A stretch of 59,578 bases of DNA, taken from contig JADLFM010000065.1 of the NCBI GenBank assembly GCA_020845495.1, positions 1 to 59,578 of the forward strand, given 5' to 3'. The notes under the pieces were generated by a model. That model made no database searches and was not told the origin of the DNA. It saw only the letters and a program-made list of their open reading frames with translations. A program made the position numbers and the translations under genes. Positions 26,701 to 35,838 of the stretch are shown piece by piece. This stretch comes from Chloroflexota bacterium (GTDB lineage Bacteria; Chloroflexota; UBA6077; JACCZL01). Numbering within the stretch: the stretch's first letter is position 1; each line of letters starts with the position of its first letter.

Positions 26701-28136
26701 GCTACCTCCGGGACATCCCGGTCGCGGCGACGGCTGACGTGCTCGTCGTAGGCGGCGGGCCAGCCGGGATCGCGGCGGCCGTCGCCAGCGGACGCAACGG
26801 CGCGAAGACTGTGCTCGTCGAGCGGTTCGGGTTCCTCGGCGGCAACGCGACGGCCGGGCTGGTCGGACCGTTTATGACTTCGTATAGCCTGGACGGCAAG
26901 ATCCACGTGATACGGGGTATCTTCGACGAGCTCGTGCAGCGCGCCGAAGCCCTCGGCGGCGCCATCCACCCCTCGAAGGTGGAGGCTGGTACCGATTACG
27001 CCGGGTTCATCGTCCATGGCCACCATCGCGTGACCCCATTTGACCCCGAAGCCGTCAAGCTCGTGGCCGCCGAGATGTGCCTGGAGGCCGGCGTCGAGTT
27101 GCGGCTGCACACCTTCGTCGTCGACGCGCTGGTTGAAGGCGACCAGGTGACCGGCGTGGTGGTGGCGAGCAAGTCCGGCCTCGAAGCGATCCGCGCGAAG
27201 GTCACCATCGACTGCTCGGCCGACGCTGACATCGCCGCCCGGGCTGGCGCGCCGTTCCACAAGGGCCGTGAGTCTGACGGGCTGATGCAGCCGATGACCC
27301 TCTTCTTCCGGATCGGTAACGTCGACGATGCACGAGTCAACGAGTATATCGCGACGCACCCCGAGGACCGGCGCCCGTTCTCTGGTGTAGTCATGGCTGC
27401 TCGTGAGAGGGGCGAGTTCCCGATCCCGCGCGAGGGTATCGGCATCTACAAAACACCCCAGGCTGGCATCTGGCGGGTCAATACCACCCGCCTTCAGCGG
27501 CTCGACGGTACCAACGTCCAGGATCTGACCCGCGCCGAGATCGAAGGGCGGCGTCAGGTCATGTTCCTGATGAAGTTCTTCCGCGAGTACTGCCCCGGCC
27601 TCGAGAACTGCATCCTGCTCGACACAGCAGCCACGATCGGCGTACGCGAGACCCGGCGGATCGTCGGCGAGTACACGTTGACGGCCGAAGACCTGGCGTC
27701 CGGCCGCGACTTCGACGACACGATCGCGCTGTGTGGCTACCCCATCGACCTGCATCCGCCGGAAGGGGCAGGCAGCGGGCTACGGCCGGATCTGACAGTC
27801 GCCAACGTCTACCAGATTCCGTATCGCTCGCTCGTGCCAGTCCAGACCGATCGCCTGCTGGTGGCCGGGCGCTGTGTCTCGGCGACGCACGAGGCATTGG
27901 CGGCGATCCGGGTGATGCCGCCGGCTTTCGCTATGGGGCAGGCCGCCGGAACGGCCGCCGCACTCTCGGTAGCCGAGGGTGTGGAACCTCGCAAGGTGCC
28001 GGTACCGTGGCTTCAGGAGACGCTCGTCAAGCAGGGCGCCTATCTCGGTGACCGTGTGGCCCGCCGCGTCCGAGACGCCGATGCTCGTAGCGATGGCGGC
28101 TCGGCGCGAACGCCAGCCTCCAGCGACGCGCCCTGA
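26685..28136 (+). CDS. FAD-dependent oxidoreductase (FAD_oxidored family)
   Basis: A 483-residue flavoprotein. The dinucleotide motif VLVVGGGPAGIAAAVASGRN (about 20-39) is followed by VLVERFGFLGGNATAGLVGP, typical of the PF12831-type family, and DCSADADIAARAGAPF. The C-terminal FAD contact is RLLVAGRCVSATHEALAAIR. It presumably oxidises a hydroxylated organic acid or sugar derivative; the substrate is not evident. An SD-like GAAGGAAGGG precedes the ATG inside the end of lacI. The pairing with lacI and an importer suggests a small catabolic operon. Confidence 0.85.
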   Translation: MAETLSYLRDIPVAATADVLVVGGGPAGIAAAVASGRNGAKTVLVERFGFLGGNATAGLVGPFMTSYSLDGKIHVIRGIFDELVQRAEALGGAIHPSKVEAGTDYAGFIVHGHHRVTPFDPEAVKLVAAEMCLEAGVELRLHTFVVDALVEGDQVTGVVVASKSGLEAIRAKVTIDCSADADIAARAGAPFHKGRESDGLMQPMTLFFRIGNVDDARVNEYIATHPEDRRPFSGVVMAARERGEFPIPREGIGIYKTPQAGIWRVNTTRLQRLDGTNVQDLTRAEIEGRRQVMFLMKFFREYCPGLENCILLDTAATIGVRETRRIVGEYTLTAEDLASGRDFDDTIALCGYPIDLHPPEGAGSGLRPDLTVANVYQIPYRSLVPVQTDRLLVAGRCVSATHEALAAIRVMPPAFAMGQAAGTAAALSVAEGVEPRKVPVPWLQETLVKQGAYLGDRVARRVRDADARSDGGSARTPASSDAP

Positions 28137-28260
28137 TGCGCTCGTATTCGGGCTGCGCTGCTGACCAGACGCGCTGTGTGACCGCAGATGCCCCCACGAA
28201 CACCACGCCCCATGTCGTCGGTCCCTCGCTCGACGTCCTTCTACAAGGGAGGTGCGCACC

Positions 28261-30000
28261 ATGACCAGGAGAATGACCCGCCGGCAGGTTCTCGTCCTCG
28301 GCCTTGGACTGGCCGCCGTGCCGCTCGCTGCTGCCTGCGGCCAGTCGGCGGCGCCTGCCGCGACGTCGAAGCCGGCCCAGCAGGCGCCGGCCGCGACGAC
28401 CGCGCCGGCGACCGCAAAGCCCGCGGCGGCGTCATCGCCGGCTGCCGCCGCATCGCCGGCCGCGGCCGCGTCCCCGGCGGCCAGCGCATCGCCCGCGCCT
28501 GCCGCATCGCCGGCGCCCGGCGCATCACCGGCCGCCGCCCAGCCTGCCGCCGCTTCGCAGCCGGTCTCGCGGACTCCGGCCGGCGACCTCACCATCGGCC
28601 TGTATGCCAAGCTGACGACCCTCGACACTCAGGCCGCGCAGTCCGTCGACCAGACCACCCACACGGCCATGGATCACGTGCTCGAGCCGCTCGTCGGCCG
28701 CGACCCGGCCACAGGTAGCCCGATTCCGGGGCTGGCGCTCTCCTGGCAGGCCGTCGACCCGACCACCTGGGACTTTAAGCTACGTCCGAACGTGAAGTTC
28801 CACGACGGCAGCGCCTTTACCTCGAACGACGTGAAGGCGTCGCTTCAGCGGATCATCGACCAGAAGGGACCGCTCGCGCCGCTCTTTGGGGGAGTGGGCA
28901 CGCTGGAAACTCCGGACCCGCTGACCTTCCGGATCAAGACGAAGCAGCCGGTCGGCACGATCCCGATCAACACCACCCTGGTGACGGTCGGCCCGGCCAG
29001 CCAGCTCAACAACGAGGGCTTCTTCACCAAACCGATCGGGACCGGGCCGTTCAAGTTCCAGTCCTGGCGCGCCGACGCAGACCTCAAGCTCGAAGCAAAC
29101 TCCGACTACTGGAACGGCCCGCCGGCCGCGAAGACGCTGACCTTCCGGTACATCCCCGAGATCGCCGCCCGGGTGACGGCGCTCGAGACTGGCGAGATTG
29201 CCTTCACCTGGCAGTTGCCGCCGGACCAGATCCCGTCGCTCCAGAAGAGCCCGGACCTGACCGTCCAGAACATCCCCTCCTACCAGTACTACTTCATCTG
29301 GTTCAATTCGAGCCGCGAGCCGTTCACCGACAAGCGCGTCCGCCAGGCGATGTGGTACGCCCTCGATACCGACGCGATGGTGAAGGATCTGCTCGGGAAC
29401 GTCGGGCAGCGGGCGACCGCCCCAATCCCGCCGACCGTGTTTGGCTACGCACCGCAAACGCCGTACACCTACGATCCGGCTAAGGCGAAGCAACTGCTGG
29501 CCGAGGCTGGCAAACCGAACGGCTTCTCGACCAGTTACATCTCCTACGACGGCGCCGGCCCGCAGGACCGCGAGATCGGCCAGGCGCTCATCGCCTACTG
29601 GGACGCGATCGGCGTGAAGGTAAAGTATGACCAGCAGGAGCGGGCCACCTGGCTCGACAACCTGATCAAGCTGAACTGGGACATGGACTTCCAGACCAAT
29701 TCGGTCACCACCGGCGACGCCGACTTCACCTTGCGCCGGCTGTACCTCTCTTCGGCGAACCGGAACGGTTACAAGAATCCGGATCTCGACAAACTCCTGC
29801 AAGCCGCTGAGGCCGACACCGATCAGAACAAGCGGAAGGACCTGTACGCCCAGGCCGAGAAGATCATCTGGGATGAGGCCGTAGGCATCTTCCCGTTCGA
29901 CCTGTTCGCGTCGTTCGCCTGGCGCAAGGGGGTGGAGGGCTTCGTGCCCACGCCAAGCGGCTTCCTGAACTTCTACAATACGACCCCGCCGAAGCGGTAA
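28261..30000 (+). CDS. ABC transporter substrate-binding lipoprotein (family 5, peptide/nickel/sugar type)
   Basis: About 579 residues. The N terminus MTRRMTRRQVLVLGLGLAAV has a twin-arginine-like stretch, followed by lipobox LAAAC, so it is a membrane-anchored lipoprotein. A low-complexity Ala/Pro/Ser spacer of about 75 residues (repeats of AASPA) comes before the binding domain. The SBP_bac_5 fold shows WDFKLRPNVKFHDGSAFTSNDV, TGPFKFQSW and QAMWYALDTDAMV. ATG 28261 is chosen for its SD GGGAGGT; GTG 28252 would leave no room for one. Two permease genes follow a hairpin. Confidence 0.92.
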   Translation: MTRRMTRRQVLVLGLGLAAVPLAAACGQSAAPAATSKPAQQAPAATTAPATAKPAAASSPAAAASPAAAASPAASASPAPAASPAPGASPAAAQPAAASQPVSRTPAGDLTIGLYAKLTTLDTQAAQSVDQTTHTAMDHVLEPLVGRDPATGSPIPGLALSWQAVDPTTWDFKLRPNVKFHDGSAFTSNDVKASLQRIIDQKGPLAPLFGGVGTLETPDPLTFRIKTKQPVGTIPINTTLVTVGPASQLNNEGFFTKPIGTGPFKFQSWRADADLKLEANSDYWNGPPAAKTLTFRYIPEIAARVTALETGEIAFTWQLPPDQIPSLQKSPDLTVQNIPSYQYYFIWFNSSREPFTDKRVRQAMWYALDTDAMVKDLLGNVGQRATAPIPPTVFGYAPQTPYTYDPAKAKQLLAEAGKPNGFSTSYISYDGAGPQDREIGQALIAYWDAIGVKVKYDQQERATWLDNLIKLNWDMDFQTNSVTTGDADFTLRRLYLSSANRNGYKNPDLDKLLQAAEADTDQNKRKDLYAQAEKIIWDEAVGIFPFDLFASFAWRKGVEGFVPTPSGFLNFYNTTPPKR

Positions 30001-30013
30001 CGAGGGAGTGAGC

Positions 30014-30045
30014 CGGTTGGGGCTGGCCGGAGCCAGCCCCAACCG
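30014..30045 (+). terminator. Hairpin between binding-protein and permease genes
   Basis: A perfect 14-bp stem (30014-30027 with 30032-30045) and 4-nt loop, beginning 14 nt after the stop codon. Such hairpins often let the binding protein be made in excess over the permeases by stopping or protecting part of the transcripts. Confidence 0.65.
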
Positions 30046-30066
30046 ACCGCTTGATGACGATCGACG

Positions 30067-30987
30067 ATGAGCCGGTACATCATTCGCCGCTTGATCTACT
30101 CGGTGTTCGTCCTCTGGGGCGCACTGACGATTGTGTTCCTCGTTGTCCGGGCGATTCCGGGCGATCCGGCCCAGATGATGCTTGGGACGAACGCCACTGC
30201 CGAGGATGTCGCCGCCCTCCGGCAACGGCTGGGCCTGGACCGGCCGCTGATCGTCCAGTACGTCACGTACATCGAGCGGGCGCTCCAACTCGACCTGGGC
30301 CAGTCGATCCGCCTCGATCAGCCGGTCGTCGACATCGTGAGCGAGCGACTCCCGATCACGGGGCAACTGGCGATCACCGCGATGGTTATTGCCGTCGTGA
30401 TCAGCTTCCCACTCGGCATCGCGGCAGCCCTCCGACCCGGCACCGCCGTCGACGTTACCGTGTCGTTCGTGTCGTTGCTCGGGCAATCGATCCCGGCCTT
30501 CTGGGTCGGCATCATGTTCATCCTCGTCTTTGCCCGCCAGCTTCGGCTCTTACCGAGTAGCGGCTATGGAGGGTGGGATAACCTGCTCATGCCGGCCGTG
30601 ACGGTGGCGCTTCCGCTCGTGGGGGTGCTGACGCGGCTCGTGCGGAGCGGCCTGCTCGACGTGCTCTATGAGGACTACGTGCGAACGGCGCGGGCCAAGG
30701 GCCTGCCGCCGCGCACCGTGATGTGGCGGCACGTCATGCGGAACATGCTCATCCCGGTCGTCACCGTCGTCGGATTGCAACTCGGGCATCTGCTCGGCGG
30801 CGCGGTCATCACCGAGACCGTCTTCGCGTGGCCAGGCGTCGGGCTGCTCCTCATCGATGCGATCACCAACCGCGACTACCCGCTCGTGCAAGCGGCGGTG
30901 CTGTTCATCACAGCCGTCTTCATTGCCATCAATTTCCTGGTAGACCTGAGCTACGGTGCACTCGACCCCAGGATTCGGCTCCAATGA
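30067..30987 (+). CDS. ABC transporter permease, DppB/OppB type
   Basis: A 306-residue inner-membrane permease. The first helix MSRYIIRRLIYSVFVLWGAL, the periplasmic loop RAIPGDPAQMMLGTNATAED, and the EAA coupling loop YVRTARAKGLPPRTVMWRHV (which would dock an ATPase) are standard. It also has HLLGGAVITETVFAWPGVG. It ends overlapping the next permease by 4 nt (ATGA). Substrates of this family include peptides, nickel and oligosaccharides. Confidence 0.93.
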   Translation: MSRYIIRRLIYSVFVLWGALTIVFLVVRAIPGDPAQMMLGTNATAEDVAALRQRLGLDRPLIVQYVTYIERALQLDLGQSIRLDQPVVDIVSERLPITGQLAITAMVIAVVISFPLGIAAALRPGTAVDVTVSFVSLLGQSIPAFWVGIMFILVFARQLRLLPSSGYGGWDNLLMPAVTVALPLVGVLTRLVRSGLLDVLYEDYVRTARAKGLPPRTVMWRHVMRNMLIPVVTVVGLQLGHLLGGAVITETVFAWPGVGLLLIDAITNRDYPLVQAAVLFITAVFIAINFLVDLSYGALDPRIRLQ

Positions 30988-31931
30988 CGAGCCAGTTGAC
31001 TCACCCTCCAAGTGGACCGCTGTCGTCCACTCCGGCCGTCTCCGATGCCGACACCCCCGGCGCGCTCATCGCCGCTGAGCGGGCGAGGCAACGACGCCGA
31101 CGTTTGACCCGCTACCTCATCCTCGGAGCGCTGCCGCTGGTGTTGTTCCTGCTCGTAGCGGTGATCGGTCCGATCCTGATCCCGTACGATGCGGTGACGG
31201 TGCGGCTCAGCGACCGGCTCAAGGCGCCGCTCACCGAGCTCCGTGACGGCACAACCACATTGCTCGGGACCGATCAAGTCGGCCGCGACTTGCTCCCACA
31301 GGTGTTGCAGGGCGCTCGCATCTCGCTGCTCGTCGGACTGAGCACCGTGCTCGCGGCCGGCGCGGCTGGCCTGCTGATCGGCGTGCTCTCCGGCTACTAC
31401 GGCGGCTGGTTCGACACCGTTGCTATGCGGCTGGCGGACATCCAACTCGCCTTCCCGTCGATCCTGCTGGCAATTCTCATCGCTGCCGTGCTCGGCCCGA
31501 GTGTGTTGAACGTGATCTTGACCCTGTCGCTCACCCGCTGGGTCACGTTCGCCCGTGTCGCTCGCGCGGCGACCTTGTCCACCCGCGAGCTAGAGTACGT
31601 GCACGCCGCGCAGGCGCTTGGCGCGACAGATGCGCGGATCATCAGCCGCCACGTCCTGCCCTCGACGATCGCCCCGCTGGTCGTGGTGGCTACGGTCGAG
31701 GTCGGGCTGGTCATCATCGCCGAGGCGTCGCTGAGTTTCCTGGGCCTGGGGACGCCGCCAGACCAGCCGTCCTGGGGCGCGACGATCGCGAACGGCCGAG
31801 CCTACTTGAACATCGCCTGGTGGATCTCGACGATGCCGGGCATCGCGCTCAGCCTGGTGGTACTGGCCGTGGGCCGGTTCGGCGATCAACTCCGCGACGT
31901 GCTCGACCCCCGCTCGCTCAGCCGCATCTGA
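30984..31931 (+). CDS. ABC transporter permease, DppC/OppC type
   Basis: A 315-residue permease partner of the preceding gene. A cytoplasmic N terminus with RARQRRRRLTRY is followed by the first helix, then the typical HLLGTDQVGRD-like TTLLGTDQVGRDLLPQVL, ARISLLVGLSTVLAAGAAGL, and the EAA loop YVHAAQALGATDARIISRHV. FLGLGTPPDQPSWGATI and the C-terminal FGDQLRDVLDPR complete it. ATG at 30984 overlaps the upstream stop. No ATP-binding subunit gene follows; it must be supplied from elsewhere. Confidence 0.93.
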   Translation: MTSQLTHPPSGPLSSTPAVSDADTPGALIAAERARQRRRRLTRYLILGALPLVLFLLVAVIGPILIPYDAVTVRLSDRLKAPLTELRDGTTTLLGTDQVGRDLLPQVLQGARISLLVGLSTVLAAGAAGLLIGVLSGYYGGWFDTVAMRLADIQLAFPSILLAILIAAVLGPSVLNVILTLSLTRWVTFARVARAATLSTRELEYVHAAQALGATDARIISRHVLPSTIAPLVVVATVEVGLVIIAEASLSFLGLGTPPDQPSWGATIANGRAYLNIAWWISTMPGIALSLVVLAVGRFGDQLRDVLDPRSLSRI

Positions 31932-32060
31932 GCGAGCGGGCCCGGGCTCAGGCCAGATCGAGGAGGAGCCGAGCCAGCGCGTCGGGCACGCAGAACATCC
32001 GTCAGCGATTCGTGCCCGGCTCCTTGCCGCCCCAGCCCGAGCCGGAGCGGGCGCCCTCCA

Positions 32061-32086
32061 CGCGCTCGGTCCGGCGACCGAGCGCG
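32061..32086 (+). terminator. Hairpin after the ABC transporter unit
   Basis: An 11-bp perfect stem (32061-32071 with 32076-32086), loop CGGC. It lies 130 nt after the permease stop and 57 nt before the next gene. There is no T tract. Confidence 0.45.
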
Positions 32087-32142
32087 TCGGGGCCTGGCCG
32101 CCGTGCTAGACTCGAAGAAGAGCCAGGGTTGGTACCAGGGGG

Positions 32143-34125
32143 ATGGCGATGGTGGAGAGCGCGGCGACCACACGACAAGGTCCGGCCAACGACGACATCG
32201 TCTGGGTGCCGTCCGAGGAGTACATCCGGCGCAGCCGCCTGCGGCGTTTCATGGACCGCCACGGTATCCCCGACGTCGAGACGCTCCAGGCGCGCTCGAC
32301 GACCGATCTGACATGGTTCTGGGATGCCATCTCCAAAGACCTCGATCTCGAGTGGTATCGGCCCTACGAGCGGATCGTCGATCTCTCGCGCGGGATCGCG
32401 TGGCCGCGCTGGTGGGTCGGCGGCCAGTTCAACTACGTTCACAACGCGCTGGACAAACACGTTCTGACGCACCGCCGCAACACGCTCGCCGTTATCTGGG
32501 AGGGCGAAGACGGGGAGCGCCGCGCCCTGACCTACTGGGAACTGTGGGTCGAGACGAACCGCCTCGCGCACGCGCTCCGCAACCTCGGCATCGGCAAGGG
32601 CGATCGGGTCGGCATCTTCATGCCGATGGTGCCTGAGGTCTGCATCGCGTCACTGGCGTGCTCCAAGATCGGCGCGATCTTCACCCCGATCTTCTCCGGC
32701 TACGCGCCGCACGCCATCGCCGACCGTCTCAACGACTGCGACGCCCGGTTGCTTCTCACTGCCGATGGCTTCTTCCGTCGCGGTCAGGTCGTGCCGATGA
32801 AGGAGACCGCGGATCGCGCCGTCGCTGAGGCGCCGAGCGTCGAACGCGTGCTGGTGTACCGGCGGATCGGGCGGGATGTGCCCTGGACCGAGGGGCGCGA
32901 CATCTGGTGGCACGACGCGCTCGCGGGGCAGCCCCGGATCTACGAGACCGAGCGGACCGATCCCGAAGACCCCTATATGCTGATCTACACCTCGGGCACC
33001 ACTGGCCGCCCGAAGGCTGCCGTCCACGTCCACGGCGGCTTCCCGATCAAGGCTGCCCAGGACATGGCCCACTGCTTCGATGTGGGCGAGCGGGACATCA
33101 TCTTCTGGTTCACCGACATGGGCTGGATGATGGGGCCATGGCTCTTCGAGGGGGCGCTGACGCTCGGAGCCACGACACTCTGCTACGAGGGCAGCCCCGA
33201 CTACCCACATCCTGACCGGGTCTGGGAGATGGTCGAGCGCTACGGCGTCACCATCCTGGGCATCGCGCCGACCGCGATCCGAGCGCTGATGCCGCGCGGC
33301 ACTGAGTGGGTGACGAAGCATGACCTGTCCACGCTGCGGGTGCTGGGCGGCACTGGCGAGCCATGGAACCCGGAGCCGTGGCGCTGGTACTTCGAGCATG
33401 TCGGCGGCGGGCGCTGTCCGATCATCAACTATAGCGGCGGCACTGAGATCTCCGGCGGCATCGTCGGCTGCACCACGATCCAACCACTAAAGCCGTGCTC
33501 GTTCTCCGGCCCGGTGCCGGGCATGGCCGCTGATGTGGTCGACGAGGCCGGTACTCCGGTCCGAGCAACGGTCGGCGAGTTGGTGATTCGGGCGCCCTGG
33601 CCGGGCATGACGCGCGGCTTCTGGCACGACCCCGCGCGCTACGAGGCAACCTACTGGTCGCGCTTCCCGAACGTCTGGGTACACGGCGATTGGGCGACCA
33701 TCGACGACGACGGCTTCTGGTTCATTCAGGGGCGCTCAGACGATACCATCAAGGTCGCCGGCAAGCGGCTCGGGCCGGCCGAAGTTGAGTCGGCGGCGGT
33801 CAGTCACCCGTCCGTGACCGAAGCCGCGGCTATCGGGGTGCCTCACCCGGTCAAGGGTGAGGCAGTGGTGGTGTTCGCGGTGCTCCGGCCGGGCCACAAC
33901 CCGACTGACGCGCTCCGCGAAGAGATCAAAGACACGGTGGCTGGTGCGCTCGGCAAGCCGATGCGGCCCGAGGACGTTCGCTTCGTCGCCGAGTTGCCTA
34001 AGACCCGCAATGCCAAGGTGATGCGGCGGGTGATTCGCGCTCGCCACCTCGGCGCCTCGGACCTCGGCGACTTGTCCGGCCTGGAAAACCTGCGCGCCAT
34101 CGAGGAGATCGCCACGGCGCGTTAG
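32143..34125 (+). CDS. Acetyl-CoA-synthetase-like AMP-forming acyl-CoA ligase
   Basis: A 660-residue ANL-superfamily enzyme that activates a short carboxylic acid to acyl-AMP and then acyl-CoA. The length and an N-terminal ACAS domain (WFWDAISKDLDLEWYRPY) point to the acetyl/propionyl-CoA synthetase branch. Motifs are the P-loop YTSGTTGRPKAAVHVHGGFP, FFWTD-like IIFWFTDMGWMMGPW, NYSGGTEISGG, the hinge GRSDDTIKVAGKRLGPAEVE, and the catalytic Lys in PKTRNAKVMRRVIRA. The substrate is not certain. ATG 32149 has the better SD spacing. Single-gene unit. Confidence 0.88.
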   Translation: MAMVESAATTRQGPANDDIVWVPSEEYIRRSRLRRFMDRHGIPDVETLQARSTTDLTWFWDAISKDLDLEWYRPYERIVDLSRGIAWPRWWVGGQFNYVHNALDKHVLTHRRNTLAVIWEGEDGERRALTYWELWVETNRLAHALRNLGIGKGDRVGIFMPMVPEVCIASLACSKIGAIFTPIFSGYAPHAIADRLNDCDARLLLTADGFFRRGQVVPMKETADRAVAEAPSVERVLVYRRIGRDVPWTEGRDIWWHDALAGQPRIYETERTDPEDPYMLIYTSGTTGRPKAAVHVHGGFPIKAAQDMAHCFDVGERDIIFWFTDMGWMMGPWLFEGALTLGATTLCYEGSPDYPHPDRVWEMVERYGVTILGIAPTAIRALMPRGTEWVTKHDLSTLRVLGGTGEPWNPEPWRWYFEHVGGGRCPIINYSGGTEISGGIVGCTTIQPLKPCSFSGPVPGMAADVVDEAGTPVRATVGELVIRAPWPGMTRGFWHDPARYEATYWSRFPNVWVHGDWATIDDDGFWFIQGRSDDTIKVAGKRLGPAEVESAAVSHPSVTEAAAIGVPHPVKGEAVVVFAVLRPGHNPTDALREEIKDTVAGALGKPMRPEDVRFVAELPKTRNAKVMRRVIRARHLGASDLGDLSGLENLRAIEEIATAR

Positions 34126-34142
34126 CGCGCCTACGTCTGTCC

Positions 34143-35045
34143 TCAGCGTCCGAGCACGATCGTCAGCACCCCGATTGAGCTGATGACGACACCCAGGACG
34201 AGCCGCACGGTGAGCCGCTCCCCAAGCGCCAGCACCGCGATCGACGCCGAGAAGATCGGCGACACAGCCGACAACGCCGAGGTGCGCGCCGCCCCGATCA
34301 ACTCGACCGACCACAGAAACAGCGTCGCGGACACCACGGTGAGCAGTCCGCCGCCGATCAACCAGATCACCGTCTTTCGCTTCAACTCGAGGCGGCGGCT
34401 GTCGATCATGCTCGCTCGACTGGCAGCGGCGACCAACACGACCGCCGCGAACGGCAACCGTATCGTCGAGGCGAGGATCGCGTCGATCTGCTCCATGGCC
34501 GGTCGGACCAACGCCGTTGCCGACGACCAGCCAAGCGCAGCCAGAAGCGCCAGTCCGACGCCAATCAGGACGTCTCGGCGCCCCGTAGCTGCCGTGGTGG
34601 CATGCGGCCGGGCGCTGTCGAGCGTGATCAGCCAGACACCGCCGACGATGACGACGATTCCGGCCAGCAACCCGACCGTCACCGGTTCCCCGAGGAACGC
34701 AACGGCCAGAACGGCGGTGAGCAGCGGGTTCGCGCCGGCGATGGGCGCAGCCCGCGCGACGCCGATCCGGCGCATGCTTTCGAAGAATGCGGTATCGCCG
34801 ATGCCGAAGCCTACCAGGACCGACAGCAGCAGCAGGACGAGCACCTTCAGGGACAGGCCGCTCATGTCTGCCTGGGCGAGCGTCCAGGGCAGGATCGCCA
34901 GCATCGCGACCGATGCGACGACGATCCGCAGCGCGTTGTACCAGAGCGCCGGAATCCAGCGGGACATCACCCGCGCCAGGACACTCGTGCCAGCCCAGCC
35001 GATTGCCCCGGCCAGGGCCACCAGATCTCCCAGGTCTACCGGCAT
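34143..35045 (-). CDS. EamA/DMT-family membrane transporter
   Basis: A 300-residue protein with ten helices and two EamA repeats. The first half has LVALAGAIGWAGTSVLARVM and ARAAPIAGANPLLTAVLAVA; the second has GVGLALLAALGWSSATALV and ARTSALSAVSPIFSASIAVL. Both halves keep the conserved Pro-containing helix. It ends 17 bp from the convergent acyl-CoA ligase gene. The substrate is unknown. It is only distantly similar to the transporter at 22344. Confidence 0.87.
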   Translation of the reverse strand: MPVDLGDLVALAGAIGWAGTSVLARVMSRWIPALWYNALRIVVASVAMLAILPWTLAQADMSGLSLKVLVLLLLSVLVGFGIGDTAFFESMRRIGVARAAPIAGANPLLTAVLAVAFLGEPVTVGLLAGIVVIVGGVWLITLDSARPHATTAATGRRDVLIGVGLALLAALGWSSATALVRPAMEQIDAILASTIRLPFAAVVLVAAASRASMIDSRRLELKRKTVIWLIGGGLLTVVSATLFLWSVELIGAARTSALSAVSPIFSASIAVLALGERLTVRLVLGVVISSIGVLTIVLGR

Positions 35046-35142
35046 GTTGGTGTCGTCCTTCCCAGGTGCGGCCAGCCTGGCCGCGCCTGGGGAGGATACT
35101 CGGTCAGCGGCTGGAGCCGTCAGTTACGTCCAGCGGGCGTAT

Positions 35143-35192
35143 GCGCCGTGGCGCCACCAGGGTAGCGTGCGCCCCAGGTGGCGCCACGGCGC
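35143..35192 (-). terminator. Long perfect inverted repeat at the end of a secreted-protein gene
   Basis: 16-bp arms at 35143-35158 and 35177-35192 enclose an 18-nt loop. The right arm ends on the last base of the stop codon of the gene that terminates at 35192, so the structure begins immediately after translation ends. Confidence 0.55.
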
Positions 35193-35650
35193 TACTTCAC
35201 GTCGAACGTGATCGACTTCTGGCCTTTCAAAGTGCCCCGGCTATCCTCGATCCGAACAGTCGCCTTCGCGTCTCCGAGCACACTTCGACTGCTCGGAACG
35301 TCGAAGGAGAAGGTGCAGACCTTGTTCGCGTCGGACAGGACGGCGTCGGGGGAGTCTTCGTTTCCGTTGACGTACTTCAGCTTCAGGCGGCAGGTCCGGC
35401 CAGCGGCGTCCACCGTCGCCTCGACGAGCACGTTATCCTTGCCCCGCTTGACGTTGCCGATCTCACGGATGCTGATCTTCGACGAGTTGTCCTTCGACTT
35501 CTTCTTTTTCTTGCTCGCCTTGTAGATCGCCCCATCGTGGCCGGTCACCACCCCAGGTGTCACGGAGGCGCCGGCGATGGGCACGTCACGAGCAGGCCCA
35601 AGCGTGGAGGCGGCCAGCGCCAGACTGAGAGCGAGTAGGAGCGCGCGCAT
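35192..35650 (-). CDS. Small secreted protein of unknown function
   Basis: A 152-residue protein with a signal peptide (MRALLLALSLALAASTLG, cleavage probably near residue 20). The mature part opens with a strongly basic segment, KASKKKKKSKDNSSK, then a predicted beta-rich domain with VLVEATVDAAGRTCRLKLKY and VCTFSFDVPS, whose two cysteines could form a disulfide. It resembles a small Ig-like or surface-associated fold, but I do not recognise a family. The Lys cluster might bind anionic cell-wall polymers; that is a guess. Confidence 0.65.
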   Translation of the reverse strand: MRALLLALSLALAASTLGPARDVPIAGASVTPGVVTGHDGAIYKASKKKKKSKDNSSKISIREIGNVKRGKDNVLVEATVDAAGRTCRLKLKYVNGNEDSPDAVLSDANKVCTFSFDVPSSRSVLGDAKATVRIEDSRGTLKGQKSITFDVK

Positions 35651-35838
35651 CGAACCCTCCGGCTGTCGGTTGGGGCGCCAGTCGACGGGTAGTCGCGACG
35701 CCTCGCCGTGCGCTCACCGAGCGCGTTGCCATTCTCCTGGCTCTCGCGCCCGGTAACCTGAAGGGTTCGTTAATTCGTCATCTCAGCCACGCCACAGGTC
35801 CGGCGAATCGCTGCGACTCTGTCAAGAGCCTCGACTCA

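Noticed and set aside
27780..28628. Long minus-strand frame opposite the FAD oxidoreductase and binding protein
   Set aside because: Its low-complexity Ala/Gly stretch mirrors the binding protein's spacer; the plus-strand genes have clear domains.
28780..30486. 568-codon minus-strand frame opposite the binding protein and permease
   Set aside because: No recognisable domain; a typical antisense open frame of GC-rich coding DNA.
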